Below the pieces are notes generated by a model that was not told where the DNA came from, did no database searches, and was given only the letters and a program-made list of their open reading frames with translations. DNA of 64,000 bases. It comes from VXNE01 sp965248075. GTDB lineage: Bacteria > Pseudomonadota > Gammaproteobacteria > Pseudomonadales > Azotimanducaceae. Positions 48,116-56,466 of this stretch are shown piece after piece. Position 1 is the first letter of the stretch. Each line of letters begins with the position of its first letter. Where the stretch lies: the NCBI GenBank assembly GCA_965248075.1, contig CBDFIL010000003.1, forward strand, positions 1,984,001-2,048,000, written 5' to 3'. The position numbers and the translations under genes are program-made.

Positions 48116-50668
48116 GTGAGCACCTCCCACAGTCACGCCCCGGCCCTGGACGCAACGGATGCGCTGGACGCGCTGGACGCGCTGCGCGCTCTGGCGCGGC
48201 GCGCGTCGGTGGAACTCGCGCCGCATCAGGTCGAATCCGCCGGCCGCGTCGCCGACCAACTGCCGGCGGGTACCCGGGTCTACATCCCCTTCGTGCCGGG
48301 CGCGCGCTGGAGCGCGACGGTGACGGCGTGCCGCCGTCTGCGCGCCGAGGGCATGGCGCCGGTGCCGCATCTGCCGGCGCGGGCGCTGGCCGCCCCGGCG
48401 CAACTCGACGACTGGCTAGCCGAACTCGCCGAGGCGGACGCCGACGCGCTGATGCTGGTCGCCGGCGACCGCCGGCGCCCGGCCGGACCATATCGCGACA
48501 CCCTCGACGTGCTCGACTCCGGCAAGCTGGCCGAACACGCCTTCCGGCGCATCGGCGTCACCGGCTACCCCGAAGGACATCCGACCGTGCCGCGCGCGAA
48601 CCTCGACGCCGCGCTGGCGCGCAAGCTCGAGTACGCCACCGCGACCGGGACGGACATGTGGATGGTGACCCAGTTCACCTTCTCTGCGACGAACGCCATC
48701 GCCTGGCTCGCGGCGGTGCACGAGCGCGGTTGCCGCCTGCCGGTCCACATCGGGGTGCCGGGGCCCGCGCGGCTGCGCACCCTGCTCGCCTTCGCGGCGC
48801 GTTGCGGCGTCGGCGCATCCGCGCGGATGCTCACCCGGCGGCCGAGCGTGGTGCGGCTCCTGAAGCAATGGACGCCCGACGAGCTCCTCCTGGACCTGGC
48901 CCGCTACCGGACCGACACACCCGGCACGACGTTCGCCGGCATCCACCTCTTCGCATTCGGCGGATTGCCGCGTACGGCGCGCTGGCTGCGGGCCGCCGGC
49001 CGCGTGGTTCCCGCAGCCGCCCCCCACCGTCCGGTGCGCACGCCCGGGTCACCGCGGCCGATCCTGCCGCTGGCCGCGGAGCGCCTCGGCATCCCGGACG
49101 ATCTCCTGACCCCCTACGGGCGCTACAAGGCGAAGCTCTCGCTGGACGCCGGCCGCGCGGCGGCGCGGACCGGCAAGCTGGTACTGGTCACCGCCGTCTC
49201 GCCGACGCCGGCCGGCGAGGGCAAGACCACCACCAGCATTGGCCTGAACGATGCCCTGAACCTGCTGGGCGTGCGCGCGACGGCGTGTCTGCGCGAGCCG
49301 TCCCTCGGCCCGTGTTTCGGCATGAAGGGGGGTGCGACGGGGGGCGGCCGTGCGCAGCTCACCCCGGCGGCGGACATCAACCTGCACTTCAACGGCGACC
49401 TGCACGCCGTCTCCGCGGCCACCAACCTGCTGGCCGCGGTGATCGACAACCACGTCTACTGGAAGAGCGAAGTCGACATCGACCCGGACACGATCTCCTG
49501 GCGCCGCGCCATCGACCTCGGCGACCGCGCCCTGCGTGAAGTCGAACTGCGCGTCGGCCGCGGCCGGCGGCGCGCGGGTGGATTCGACATCACGGCGGCG
49601 TCCGAGGTGATGGCCGTCCTCTGCCTTGCGGCGGACCGGGAGGACCTGCGCACCCGCCTCGGTCGAATCGTCGTCGCGCGTACCCGCTCGGGCGAACCGG
49701 TCACGGCCCGGGGACTGGGCGTCGACGGCGCGATGACCGCCCTGCTGACAGACGCCCTGCAGCCCAACCTGGTGCAGAGCCTCGAAGGCAACCCCGTCTT
49801 CGTGCACGGCGGCCCCTTCGCGAACATCGCCCACGGCTGCAGTTCGCTCATCGCCACACGGGCGGCGCTTTCGCTGTCCGACATCGTGGTGACCGAGGCC
49901 GGCTTCGGCGCGGACCTCGGCGCCGAGAAGTTCCTCGACATCAAGTGCCGGCAATCGGAACTGCGGCCCGACGCGGCCGTCCTCGTGTGCACGGTTCGAG
50001 CCCTCAAGATGCACGCTGGCGTGGACTGCGCCGAGCGGGTGCAGTCCGACCCTGCCGCGGTGCTCGCCGGCAGGGCAAACCTGGTACGCCACATCGCCAA
50101 CCTGAAGGGCTTCGGACTCCCCCCGGTGGTGGCGGTGAACCGGTTCGCGAACGACACCGAAGAGGAGTTGGCGGCTATCACTGCGATCGCTCGGGACTGC
50201 GGCGTTCCCTGTGTCACCGCGACGCACTGGTCGGACGGCGGCGCGGGCGCCGTCTCCCTCGCCGAGGCGGTGCTGGACGCCCTGAAGCGACCCAGCCGCG
50301 TCGAACTGCTGTATCCCGATGCGGCGCCGTTACGCGACAAGATCGAGATCGTTGCGACCCGGATCTACGGGGCGGCGGGGGTATCGTTCGACGCCCCGGC
50401 GGCGCGCGAACTCGACGAGTTCGAACGACTCGGCTACGGCCACCTGCCGGTCTGCATCGCGAAGACGCAGTACAGCTTCTCCGCCGACCCCAAGGCCCTC
50501 GGCGCCCCCGAGGGACATGTCCTGCCGGTGCGGTCCGTCCGCCTGTGCGCAGGCGCGGGCTTCGTCGTGGCGCGCTGCGGCGAGATCATGACCATGCCGG
50601 GCCTGCCGCGACGGCCGGCGGCGCTCGACATCGGGGTCGATGCCCGGGGCCGGATCACGGGGTTGTAG
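48116..50668 (+). CDS. Fused methylene-THF reductase and formate-THF ligase
   Basis: This 850-residue protein joins two folate enzymes. Residues about 1-310 look like a MetF-type methylene-THF reductase (IGVTGYPEGHP, MWMVTQFTFSATNAIAWL), although the N-terminal strand is divergent. From about residue 330 a full-length formate-THF ligase follows, with TPYGRYKAKL, the P-loop TPAGEGKTTTSIGLNDAL (from residue 364) and EPSLGPCFGMKGGATGGG. Run in the oxidative direction the reductase would turn 5-methyl-THF into methylene-THF, and the ligase would recover formate plus ATP from 10-formyl-THF. The intermediate FolD step is not encoded in the window. The start is GTG 48116, 5 bp after the demethylase stop. 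Confidence 0.9.
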   Translation: MSTSHSHAPALDATDALDALDALRALARRASVELAPHQVESAGRVADQLPAGTRVYIPFVPGARWSATVTACRRLRAEGMAPVPHLPARALAAPAQLDDWLAELAEADADALMLVAGDRRRPAGPYRDTLDVLDSGKLAEHAFRRIGVTGYPEGHPTVPRANLDAALARKLEYATATGTDMWMVTQFTFSATNAIAWLAAVHERGCRLPVHIGVPGPARLRTLLAFAARCGVGASARMLTRRPSVVRLLKQWTPDELLLDLARYRTDTPGTTFAGIHLFAFGGLPRTARWLRAAGRVVPAAAPHRPVRTPGSPRPILPLAAERLGIPDDLLTPYGRYKAKLSLDAGRAAARTGKLVLVTAVSPTPAGEGKTTTSIGLNDALNLLGVRATACLREPSLGPCFGMKGGATGGGRAQLTPAADINLHFNGDLHAVSAATNLLAAVIDNHVYWKSEVDIDPDTISWRRAIDLGDRALREVELRVGRGRRRAGGFDITAASEVMAVLCLAADREDLRTRLGRIVVARTRSGEPVTARGLGVDGAMTALLTDALQPNLVQSLEGNPVFVHGGPFANIAHGCSSLIATRAALSLSDIVVTEAGFGADLGAEKFLDIKCRQSELRPDAAVLVCTVRALKMHAGVDCAERVQSDPAAVLAGRANLVRHIANLKGFGLPPVVAVNRFANDTEEELAAITAIARDCGVPCVTATHWSDGGAGAVSLAEAVLDALKRPSRVELLYPDAAPLRDKIEIVATRIYGAAGVSFDAPAARELDEFERLGYGHLPVCIAKTQYSFSADPKALGAPEGHVLPVRSVRLCAGAGFVVARCGEIMTMPGLPRRPAALDIGVDARGRITGL

Positions 50669-50673
50669 AACCC

Positions 50674-51564
50674 GTGTGCTGCTCAAGGGCCCAAGTACGG
50701 AACACTGCGCGCCCGTTCCGGCATTGGCATCCAGGCACCGCCGCTGCAGATCTCAGCCGCACGCTCTTCGCGGGGGCACTGGTGGTCTTTGACGGCCTGC
50801 CGGAGGTGGATCGGCTGGTGCGCCGCACCCACGACATCCTGGAGGGTGTATTCACCAGCGCACACCCGGCCGTCGCCGAACGCGAGCTGTCCGCGGAGGA
50901 GTTTCGACGCCGGGCATTGCGAGCGCGCCGGCTCGTCGATCACGACGATGCGATCGGCGTGCATTGGGAAGCAACGCTCGCCGCCATCGGGTACCGTCCC
51001 GAGACGACCTGGACCGACCGCATCCGGCTCCGGGTGGTGCCGTCGCGTACCGACATCGACCACGCGCGCCTGCAAACCCTGCCGCCCCATCGCGACACCT
51101 GGGGGTCGGGGATCCAGGCGCAGGTGAACTGGTGGCTGCCGCTCCATCCCCTCGCACCCACGCGGACCATGATGATCTGGCCCGACCTGTTGCGCCGCCC
51201 CGTGGCCAATGGCAGCGCCGCGTGGAGCTTCGACGAATTCAGGCAAGACCGACAGGACGGCTATCCCCTGCTGCCGACCGCCCGCGGGCGCCCCGACGGT
51301 CCCGGTGTGCCGGTAGCCGTCGAGCCGGGCCAACTGCTGGCGTTCTCGGCCGCGCACCTGCATGCCGGAGCGAGCGATGCCTCCGGCCGGACCCGGTTCA
51401 GCATAGACAGCCGTTCCGTCTGGGAACCCGATCGGCGCGCCGGCCGGGGGGCCCCCAACGTCGATTGCGAAGCTCCGACCGAAATGTGGCGGTGGTACCG
51501 CGCTCCAGGCCCCGGGCGCGCATCCCCGCGTCCGCCGATACCAGTCCCGGAGCAACGCGCGTGA
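50674..51564 (+). CDS. Putative 2-oxoglutarate/Fe(II)-type dioxygenase
   Basis: This 296-residue protein has no firm family assignment. A jelly-roll oxygenase pattern can be seen: an HxD pair in LPPHRDTWGSGIQAQVNWWL and a distal His in LLAFSAAHLHAGASD followed by an Arg in GRTRFSIDSRS. It lies between the fused folate enzyme and the dimethylglycine dehydrogenase, overlapping the latter by 4 bp (GTGA), so a role in oxidising a methylated substrate is a reasonable guess. The GTG start at 50674, five bases after the previous stop, is tentative. Confidence 0.7.
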   Translation: MCCSRAQVRNTARPFRHWHPGTAAADLSRTLFAGALVVFDGLPEVDRLVRRTHDILEGVFTSAHPAVAERELSAEEFRRRALRARRLVDHDDAIGVHWEATLAAIGYRPETTWTDRIRLRVVPSRTDIDHARLQTLPPHRDTWGSGIQAQVNWWLPLHPLAPTRTMMIWPDLLRRPVANGSAAWSFDEFRQDRQDGYPLLPTARGRPDGPGVPVAVEPGQLLAFSAAHLHAGASDASGRTRFSIDSRSVWEPDRRAGRGAPNVDCEAPTEMWRWYRAPGPGRASPRPPIPVPEQRA

Positions 51565-53993
51565 CCGACCACGTCCGCGCCCTGGTCATCGGAGGCGGCG
51601 TCGTTGGTGTAGCCACCCTGTATCACCTCGCTCGCAAGGGCTGGTCGGACACGGCGCTGCTCGAACGCAAGGAGCTGACGTCCGGTTCGACCTGGCATGC
51701 CGCGGGGCTGCTGCCGCTGTTCAACATGAGCTACTCGGTCGGCCAGATCCACAAGTACTCGGTGAACCTCTACCGAGAGCTTCCGGAGGAGACCGGCCAG
51801 GACGTCGGTCTGCGCACCGTCGGCAACATTCGCCTGGCGATGACGGAAGAGCGCATGGACGAGTACCGCCAGTACGCCAGCGTCGCCCGCACGATCGGCG
51901 TCCAGGTCGACTTCCTGACGCCGGACGAGGTTGGCGACATCTGGCCGCTGGCGGTCACCGACGGCCTGGTGGGCGCCATCCGCCACCCCGACGACGGCTA
52001 CATCCAGCCCGCGGACCTGACCCAGGCGCTGGCCCGGGGCGCCCGTACCCACGGCGCCGCCATCCACCGCCAGACGACCGTGACGGCCATCGAGTCGACC
52101 TCGGGCGGCGAGTGGCGCGTGTGTACCGAAGGCGGAGACTGGATCGCCGAACACGTCGTCTCCGCCACCGGCAACTTCGCGCGCCGCACCGGGGCGATGG
52201 TCGGACTCGACATTCCCGTGCTGCCGGTCCAGCACCAGTACATCGTGACGGAGGCCCATCCGGACATCCTCGACCGTCATCGGCGCGGGCTGCCCGAGAT
52301 GGGCGTGCTGCGCGAGTCCGACGGCTCCTGGTACATGCGCGAGGAGGCCGGCGGCCTGTTGCTCGGGCCCTACGAGCACGGCGCGCCGGCCTGCTACCTC
52401 GACGGCCCCCACCCGGAGAGCGAGTACGAACTCTTCAACGGCGACATCGACCGGCTGCTGCCCCACATCGAGTCCGCGATCCGTCGCGTGCCCGCGTTCG
52501 GGGAACTCGGCATCAAGCGCGTCTATAACGGCGCCATCGCCTACACGCCGGACGGGAGCCCAATCGTGGGTCCGGCCTGGGACAGGCGCAACTTCTGGCT
52601 CAACGAGGGACACAGCTTCGGCATCACGGCCGCCGCCGGGGCGGGTTGGCAACTCGCCGAGTGGATCGTGGACGGCGAACCCACCATCGACATGCTCGGC
52701 GTCGATCCCCGCCGCTTCGGCGACTACGCGAGCGGCGCCTACCTGAAGGCCAAGAACGAGGAGGCCTACGCCAACGTCTTCACCATCCACTTTCCCGACG
52801 AGGAGCGACCCGCCGGGCGGCCGCTACGCACCGCGCCGTGCCACGGTCGCATGCGCGACCTCGGAGCCGTCTTCGGGCAGAAGTTCGGCTGGGAGCGGCC
52901 GAACTGGTTCGCTCCGGATGGCGTGCCCCGCGAGGACCACTGGTCGTTTCGCAGGTCACGATGGTTCGAGCACGTCGGCGCCGAATGCCGCAACGTGCGG
53001 GACAACGTCGGCGTGCTCGACATGACGGCCTTCGCCCAGGCACGGGTCAGCGGCCCGGGAGCGAGGGCGTTCCTGGACGGCCTGGTCGCCAACCGGCTGC
53101 CGCGGCAGGGCCGCGTCGGGTTGTGTCACGCCCTCAACAGCCGGGGCGGTGTGCACTCCGAGTTCACCATCCACCGCGAAGCGCCGGACCGCTACTACCT
53201 GGTGTCCGCCGGCGCCTTCCAGCGTCTCGACCATGACTGGCTGCGGCGCCAGATGCCCGACGACGGCTCGGTGCGGTTCGAGAACCTCACCGCCGCGATG
53301 GGCGTGCTGGTCGTCGCCGGCCCCAGGTCACGCGAGCTGCTCTCCCGCGTCTCTGACACCGACCTGTCAAACGCCTCGTTCCGCTGGCTCACCGGCCGGG
53401 ACGCCAATATCGGACTCGCGCCGGTGAAGTTGCTCAGGCTCAACTTCGTGGGCGAACTTGGCTGGGAGATCCACCACGGGATCGAATATCAGAACGTCAT
53501 CCTCGACGCGTTGCTGGACGCCGGAGGCGACCTGGGCCTCAAGCCGTTCGGCATCCGTGCGATGGACTCGCTGCGCATCGAGAAGTCCTACCGCATGATC
53601 GGCACGGAGCTGTCGATCGAATATGCGGCACTCGAGTCCGGCCTCGACCGTTTCGTGCACCCCGCGAAGGGCGACTTCACGGGGCGCGACGGCCTCCTCG
53701 CCTGGCGCGAGCGCGGTTTCTCGAACGCGTTCGTGACCCTCTCCGTGGATGGTCCCGAGGACGCCGACCCCATCGGCAACAACCCGCTGTACATCGGCGG
53801 CGAGATGGTCGGCAGGGCCACGAGCGGCAACTACGGCTTCCGCCTCGAGCAGTCGCTCGCCCTGGCCATGGTGCGCCCGGAGTGCACGGACGAGGGCAGC
53901 GGATTCGAGATCGAGATCCTCGGCGAGCGCTATCCGGCGCGGGTCGCGCGGGAGAGCCCCTGGGATCCCGACAACGCGCGTCTGCGGGGGTGA
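51561..53993 (+). CDS. Dimethylglycine/sarcosine dehydrogenase family protein
   Basis: This 810-residue protein has an N-terminal FAD oxidoreductase domain (VIGGGVVGVATLYHLARKG; the loop SGSTWHAAGLLP may hold the covalently linked His) and a C-terminal GcvT-like folate domain (from about residue 430, with GELGWEIHH). It is of the DMGDH/SARDH type, oxidatively demethylating dimethylglycine or sarcosine with transfer of the methyl carbon to THF. It begins at GTG 51561, overlapping the preceding stop. It fits the betaine-degradation setting, but the exact substrate is not decided. Confidence 0.92.
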   Translation: MTDHVRALVIGGGVVGVATLYHLARKGWSDTALLERKELTSGSTWHAAGLLPLFNMSYSVGQIHKYSVNLYRELPEETGQDVGLRTVGNIRLAMTEERMDEYRQYASVARTIGVQVDFLTPDEVGDIWPLAVTDGLVGAIRHPDDGYIQPADLTQALARGARTHGAAIHRQTTVTAIESTSGGEWRVCTEGGDWIAEHVVSATGNFARRTGAMVGLDIPVLPVQHQYIVTEAHPDILDRHRRGLPEMGVLRESDGSWYMREEAGGLLLGPYEHGAPACYLDGPHPESEYELFNGDIDRLLPHIESAIRRVPAFGELGIKRVYNGAIAYTPDGSPIVGPAWDRRNFWLNEGHSFGITAAAGAGWQLAEWIVDGEPTIDMLGVDPRRFGDYASGAYLKAKNEEAYANVFTIHFPDEERPAGRPLRTAPCHGRMRDLGAVFGQKFGWERPNWFAPDGVPREDHWSFRRSRWFEHVGAECRNVRDNVGVLDMTAFAQARVSGPGARAFLDGLVANRLPRQGRVGLCHALNSRGGVHSEFTIHREAPDRYYLVSAGAFQRLDHDWLRRQMPDDGSVRFENLTAAMGVLVVAGPRSRELLSRVSDTDLSNASFRWLTGRDANIGLAPVKLLRLNFVGELGWEIHHGIEYQNVILDALLDAGGDLGLKPFGIRAMDSLRIEKSYRMIGTELSIEYAALESGLDRFVHPAKGDFTGRDGLLAWRERGFSNAFVTLSVDGPEDADPIGNNPLYIGGEMVGRATSGNYGFRLEQSLALAMVRPECTDEGSGFEIEILGERYPARVARESPWDPDNARLRG

Positions 53994-54055
53994 ACCCACC
54001 TTCCCTGCCGCGCCATCGACAGGCCGCGCGCCCCGTACGCGCCGGCTCGAGGACG

Positions 54056-54664
54056 TCAGTCCGGGATCGGCCAGGCGCTCTCCGTATGCACACCCCACGG
54101 CTTGCGGGCGAAGATGCGTTCGACCATGGGCACGAAGCGGTCGATGGGGAGCGTCTCGTAATCCGGATCGAAGGAGGTCTGGTCGTACGCTTCGCAGAAC
54201 CGCACCGTCATGTCGAACGCGGGATGTCCGCGGTGGCGCTCGCGCGCGTCCGGATTCTGGCCGATCTTGTCGAAGTAGTAGTAGCCCTGGAACAGGCCGT
54301 GGTGCAGCACGAGCCAGTACGTGTGTTGCGCCACGTACGGGCGCAGCACGGCGGCGCCGAGCTCCGAGTGGTTCTCCGGGGCGAGGTCGTCGCCGATGTC
54401 GTGCAGGAGAGCGGCCACCACGAGCTCCTCGCACTCGCCCGCACGCAGCGCCCGGGTCGCCGTCTGCAGCGAGTGCTCGTAGCGGTCGACCCGATACCCC
54501 GCCAGACCGCCCGAGAGCTTCTCGAGATAAGAAAGCACGCGGTCGCCGGTCTTCGCGATGTAGGGCTGGCCGAGGGCGTCGAGGAGCGCGTAGTCCTCGA
54601 CCGTCCCCGCGTCCATCCGGGTGAAGCCGACGACCCGGCTCCCGTCACCTGCTGGCGTCCCCAT
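54056..54664 (-). CDS. HD-domain protein, possibly a PhnZ-like diiron oxygenase
   Basis: This 202-residue protein has the HD fold with ligand residues in the order His (RYEHSLQ), His-Asp (LLHDIGD), His (NHSELG), His (LHHGLFQ) and Asp (AYDQTSFD). Six such ligands fit a dinuclear site, as in PhnZ, TmpB and myo-inositol oxygenase, which use mixed-valence iron to cleave C-C or C-P bonds. Other members are phosphohydrolases. It converges on the dehydrogenase gene and sits between the two sarcosine-related units. Oxygenase function is inference. Confidence 0.78.
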   Translation of the reverse strand: MGTPAGDGSRVVGFTRMDAGTVEDYALLDALGQPYIAKTGDRVLSYLEKLSGGLAGYRVDRYEHSLQTATRALRAGECEELVVAALLHDIGDDLAPENHSELGAAVLRPYVAQHTYWLVLHHGLFQGYYYFDKIGQNPDARERHRGHPAFDMTVRFCEAYDQTSFDPDYETLPIDRFVPMVERIFARKPWGVHTESAWPIPD

Positions 54665-54742
54665 CGCAACGATCCCCCATCCGCCGCCGTGCCTGAATTA
54701 TGCTCAAATGCCGGTCGCCGTCACAATGCGTAGAAGAGGCTT

Positions 54743-54912
54743 GGCCCGCATTTCTCACCAGGCCGCTTATCGGAGTCAAAGAGCTTTTGGGTTTCAAGAA
54801 GTTGACCACGATACCGATGATCGTGCCGATTACGGGCTGCGCTGGTCGCGAGCACGCGCACAGGGCCAAAATCCTCCGCGATCATCACGGCCCCTGGTGA
54901 GAAACGCGGGCT
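54743..54912. mobile_element. MITE-like element, copy 2 (upstream of soxB)
   Basis: A 170 bp element with inverted ends (GCCCGCATTTCTCACCAGG and its complement with two extra bases) and an interior shared with 24496-24772. It ends 14 bp before the soxB start, so it forms the immediate upstream region of the sarcosine oxidase operon. The rest of the 261 bp gap between the HD gene and soxB (54665-54742) shows nothing recognisable. Confidence 0.82.
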
Positions 54913-54925
54913 AGCTGCGCCCGGC

Positions 54926-56176
54926 ATGGAGAAGTACTCGCTCTTCAAGCTGCTCCGACACGCCCGTCGCCACCACGAGGGCTGGCAGCGCGCGTGGCGC
55001 GATCCGACCCCGAAGGACGCCTACGACACGGTGATCGTCGGCGGCGGGGGCCACGGTCTGGCGACAGCCTACTACCTGGCGAAGGAACACGGCGTCACCG
55101 ACGTCGCCGTGATCGAAAAGGGCTACCTCGGCGGCGGCAACACCGGCCGCAACACCACGATCGTGCGCTCCAACTACCTGCGGGAGGAGTCCACGCGCCT
55201 GTACGACTTCGCCCTCGACCTGTGGGAGGGCTTGAGCCGCGAACTCAACTTCAACGTCATGTTCAGCCCGCGCGGTGTGCTCAACCTCGGCCACACGCTG
55301 CAGGACATGCGCGACATCGAGCGCCGTGTCCACGCCAACCGGCTGAACGGCGTGGACGGTGAAGTCCTGTCGACCGCGCAGGTCCAGAAGCTGGTTCCGT
55401 TGATGAACTGCGCGCCGGACGCGCGCTACCCGGTCCTCGGCGCGTCCTGGCAGCCCCGCGCCGGCGTCGCCAGACACGACGCGGTCGCCTGGGGCTACGC
55501 CCGCGCCGCGGACGCGCAGGGCGTGGACCTCCTGCAGCGGACCGAGGTGCTCGGTATCCGCCGCCGCGACGGTGCCGTGGTCGGCGTCGAGACCAGCCGT
55601 GGTTTCATCGGCGCCCGCAAGGTGGCCTGCGTCACGGCCGGCCACTCCGGCGTACTGGCCGCGATGGCCGGTCTGCGCCTGCCCATCGAGTCGCGCCCCC
55701 TGCAGGCCCTCGTCTCAGAGCCGCTGAAACCCTGTCTCGACCCGGTAGTCATGTCCGGCGCCGTGCACTGCTATATCAGCCAGTCCGCCAAGGGCGACCT
55801 GGTGATCGGCGCCGGCACGGACAGCTACAACGGCTATGGCCAGCGCGGGTCCTTCCACGTGCTCGAGCACGCGCTGGCCGCGGTCTGCGAGCTGTTCCCG
55901 GCGTTCAGTCGCGTGCGCATGAACCGGCATTGGGGCGGCATCGTGGACATCTGCCCCGACGCCTGCCCCATCATCGGTCCGACGCCGGTCCCGGGCCTGT
56001 ATTTCAACTGTGGCTGGGGCACCGGCGGCTTCAAGGCGACGCCGGGGTCCGGCTACGTGTTCGCCGACACGCTCGCGCACGAACGTTCCCATCCGTTGGC
56101 CGCTCCCTTTGGTCTCGACCGTTTCGCGAGCGGTGCGCTCGTCGACGAGCACGGCGCCGCGGCCGTCGCCCACTGA
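54926..56176 (+). CDS. soxB: Sarcosine oxidase subunit beta
   Basis: This 416-residue flavoprotein is the beta subunit of heterotetrameric sarcosine oxidase, which oxidises sarcosine to glycine, forming H2O2 and methylene-THF. The FAD motif is TVIVGGGGHGLATAYYLAKE and the RAGVARHDAVAWGYARAAD segment carries H184, at the position of the covalent FMN-linking His. CPDACPIIGPTPVPGLYFNC and GWGTGGFKATPG are typical of the family. The stop overlaps the soxD start by one base. The MITE ends 14 bp upstream, leaving no obvious native promoter. Confidence 0.96.
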   Translation: MEKYSLFKLLRHARRHHEGWQRAWRDPTPKDAYDTVIVGGGGHGLATAYYLAKEHGVTDVAVIEKGYLGGGNTGRNTTIVRSNYLREESTRLYDFALDLWEGLSRELNFNVMFSPRGVLNLGHTLQDMRDIERRVHANRLNGVDGEVLSTAQVQKLVPLMNCAPDARYPVLGASWQPRAGVARHDAVAWGYARAADAQGVDLLQRTEVLGIRRRDGAVVGVETSRGFIGARKVACVTAGHSGVLAAMAGLRLPIESRPLQALVSEPLKPCLDPVVMSGAVHCYISQSAKGDLVIGAGTDSYNGYGQRGSFHVLEHALAAVCELFPAFSRVRMNRHWGGIVDICPDACPIIGPTPVPGLYFNCGWGTGGFKATPGSGYVFADTLAHERSHPLAAPFGLDRFASGALVDEHGAAAVAH

Positions 56177-56466
56177 TGCTGCGCATCCGCTGCCCACATT
56201 GCGGCGAAGCCCGCAGCGAGGAAGAGTTCACCTGCGCCGGCGAGGCGCACATTCGCAGGCCTCCCGACCCCGCCGCGCGGTCCGACGCCGAGTGGGGCGA
56301 CTACCTGCATTGGCGCACCAACCCCCGCGGCCCGCATCGAGAGATGTGGCTCCACACGGCGGGCTGCGGGCGCTACTTCAACGTGCGCCGCGACACGGTG
56401 AGCTACGAGATCCTCGAGGTCTATCCGGTGCCAACGGGATCGCGCGACGACGCGGAGACCCCCTAG
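56176..56466 (+). CDS. soxD: Sarcosine oxidase subunit delta
   Basis: This 96-residue subunit has a zinc-finger start (MLRIRCPHCGEARSEEEFTC) with further Cys in HTAGCGRYFNVRRDT. SoxD binds zinc at the interface of the heterotetramer. Size and position between soxB and soxA match the usual soxBDAG order. Confidence 0.95.
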   Translation: MLRIRCPHCGEARSEEEFTCAGEAHIRRPPDPAARSDAEWGDYLHWRTNPRGPHREMWLHTAGCGRYFNVRRDTVSYEILEVYPVPTGSRDDAETP

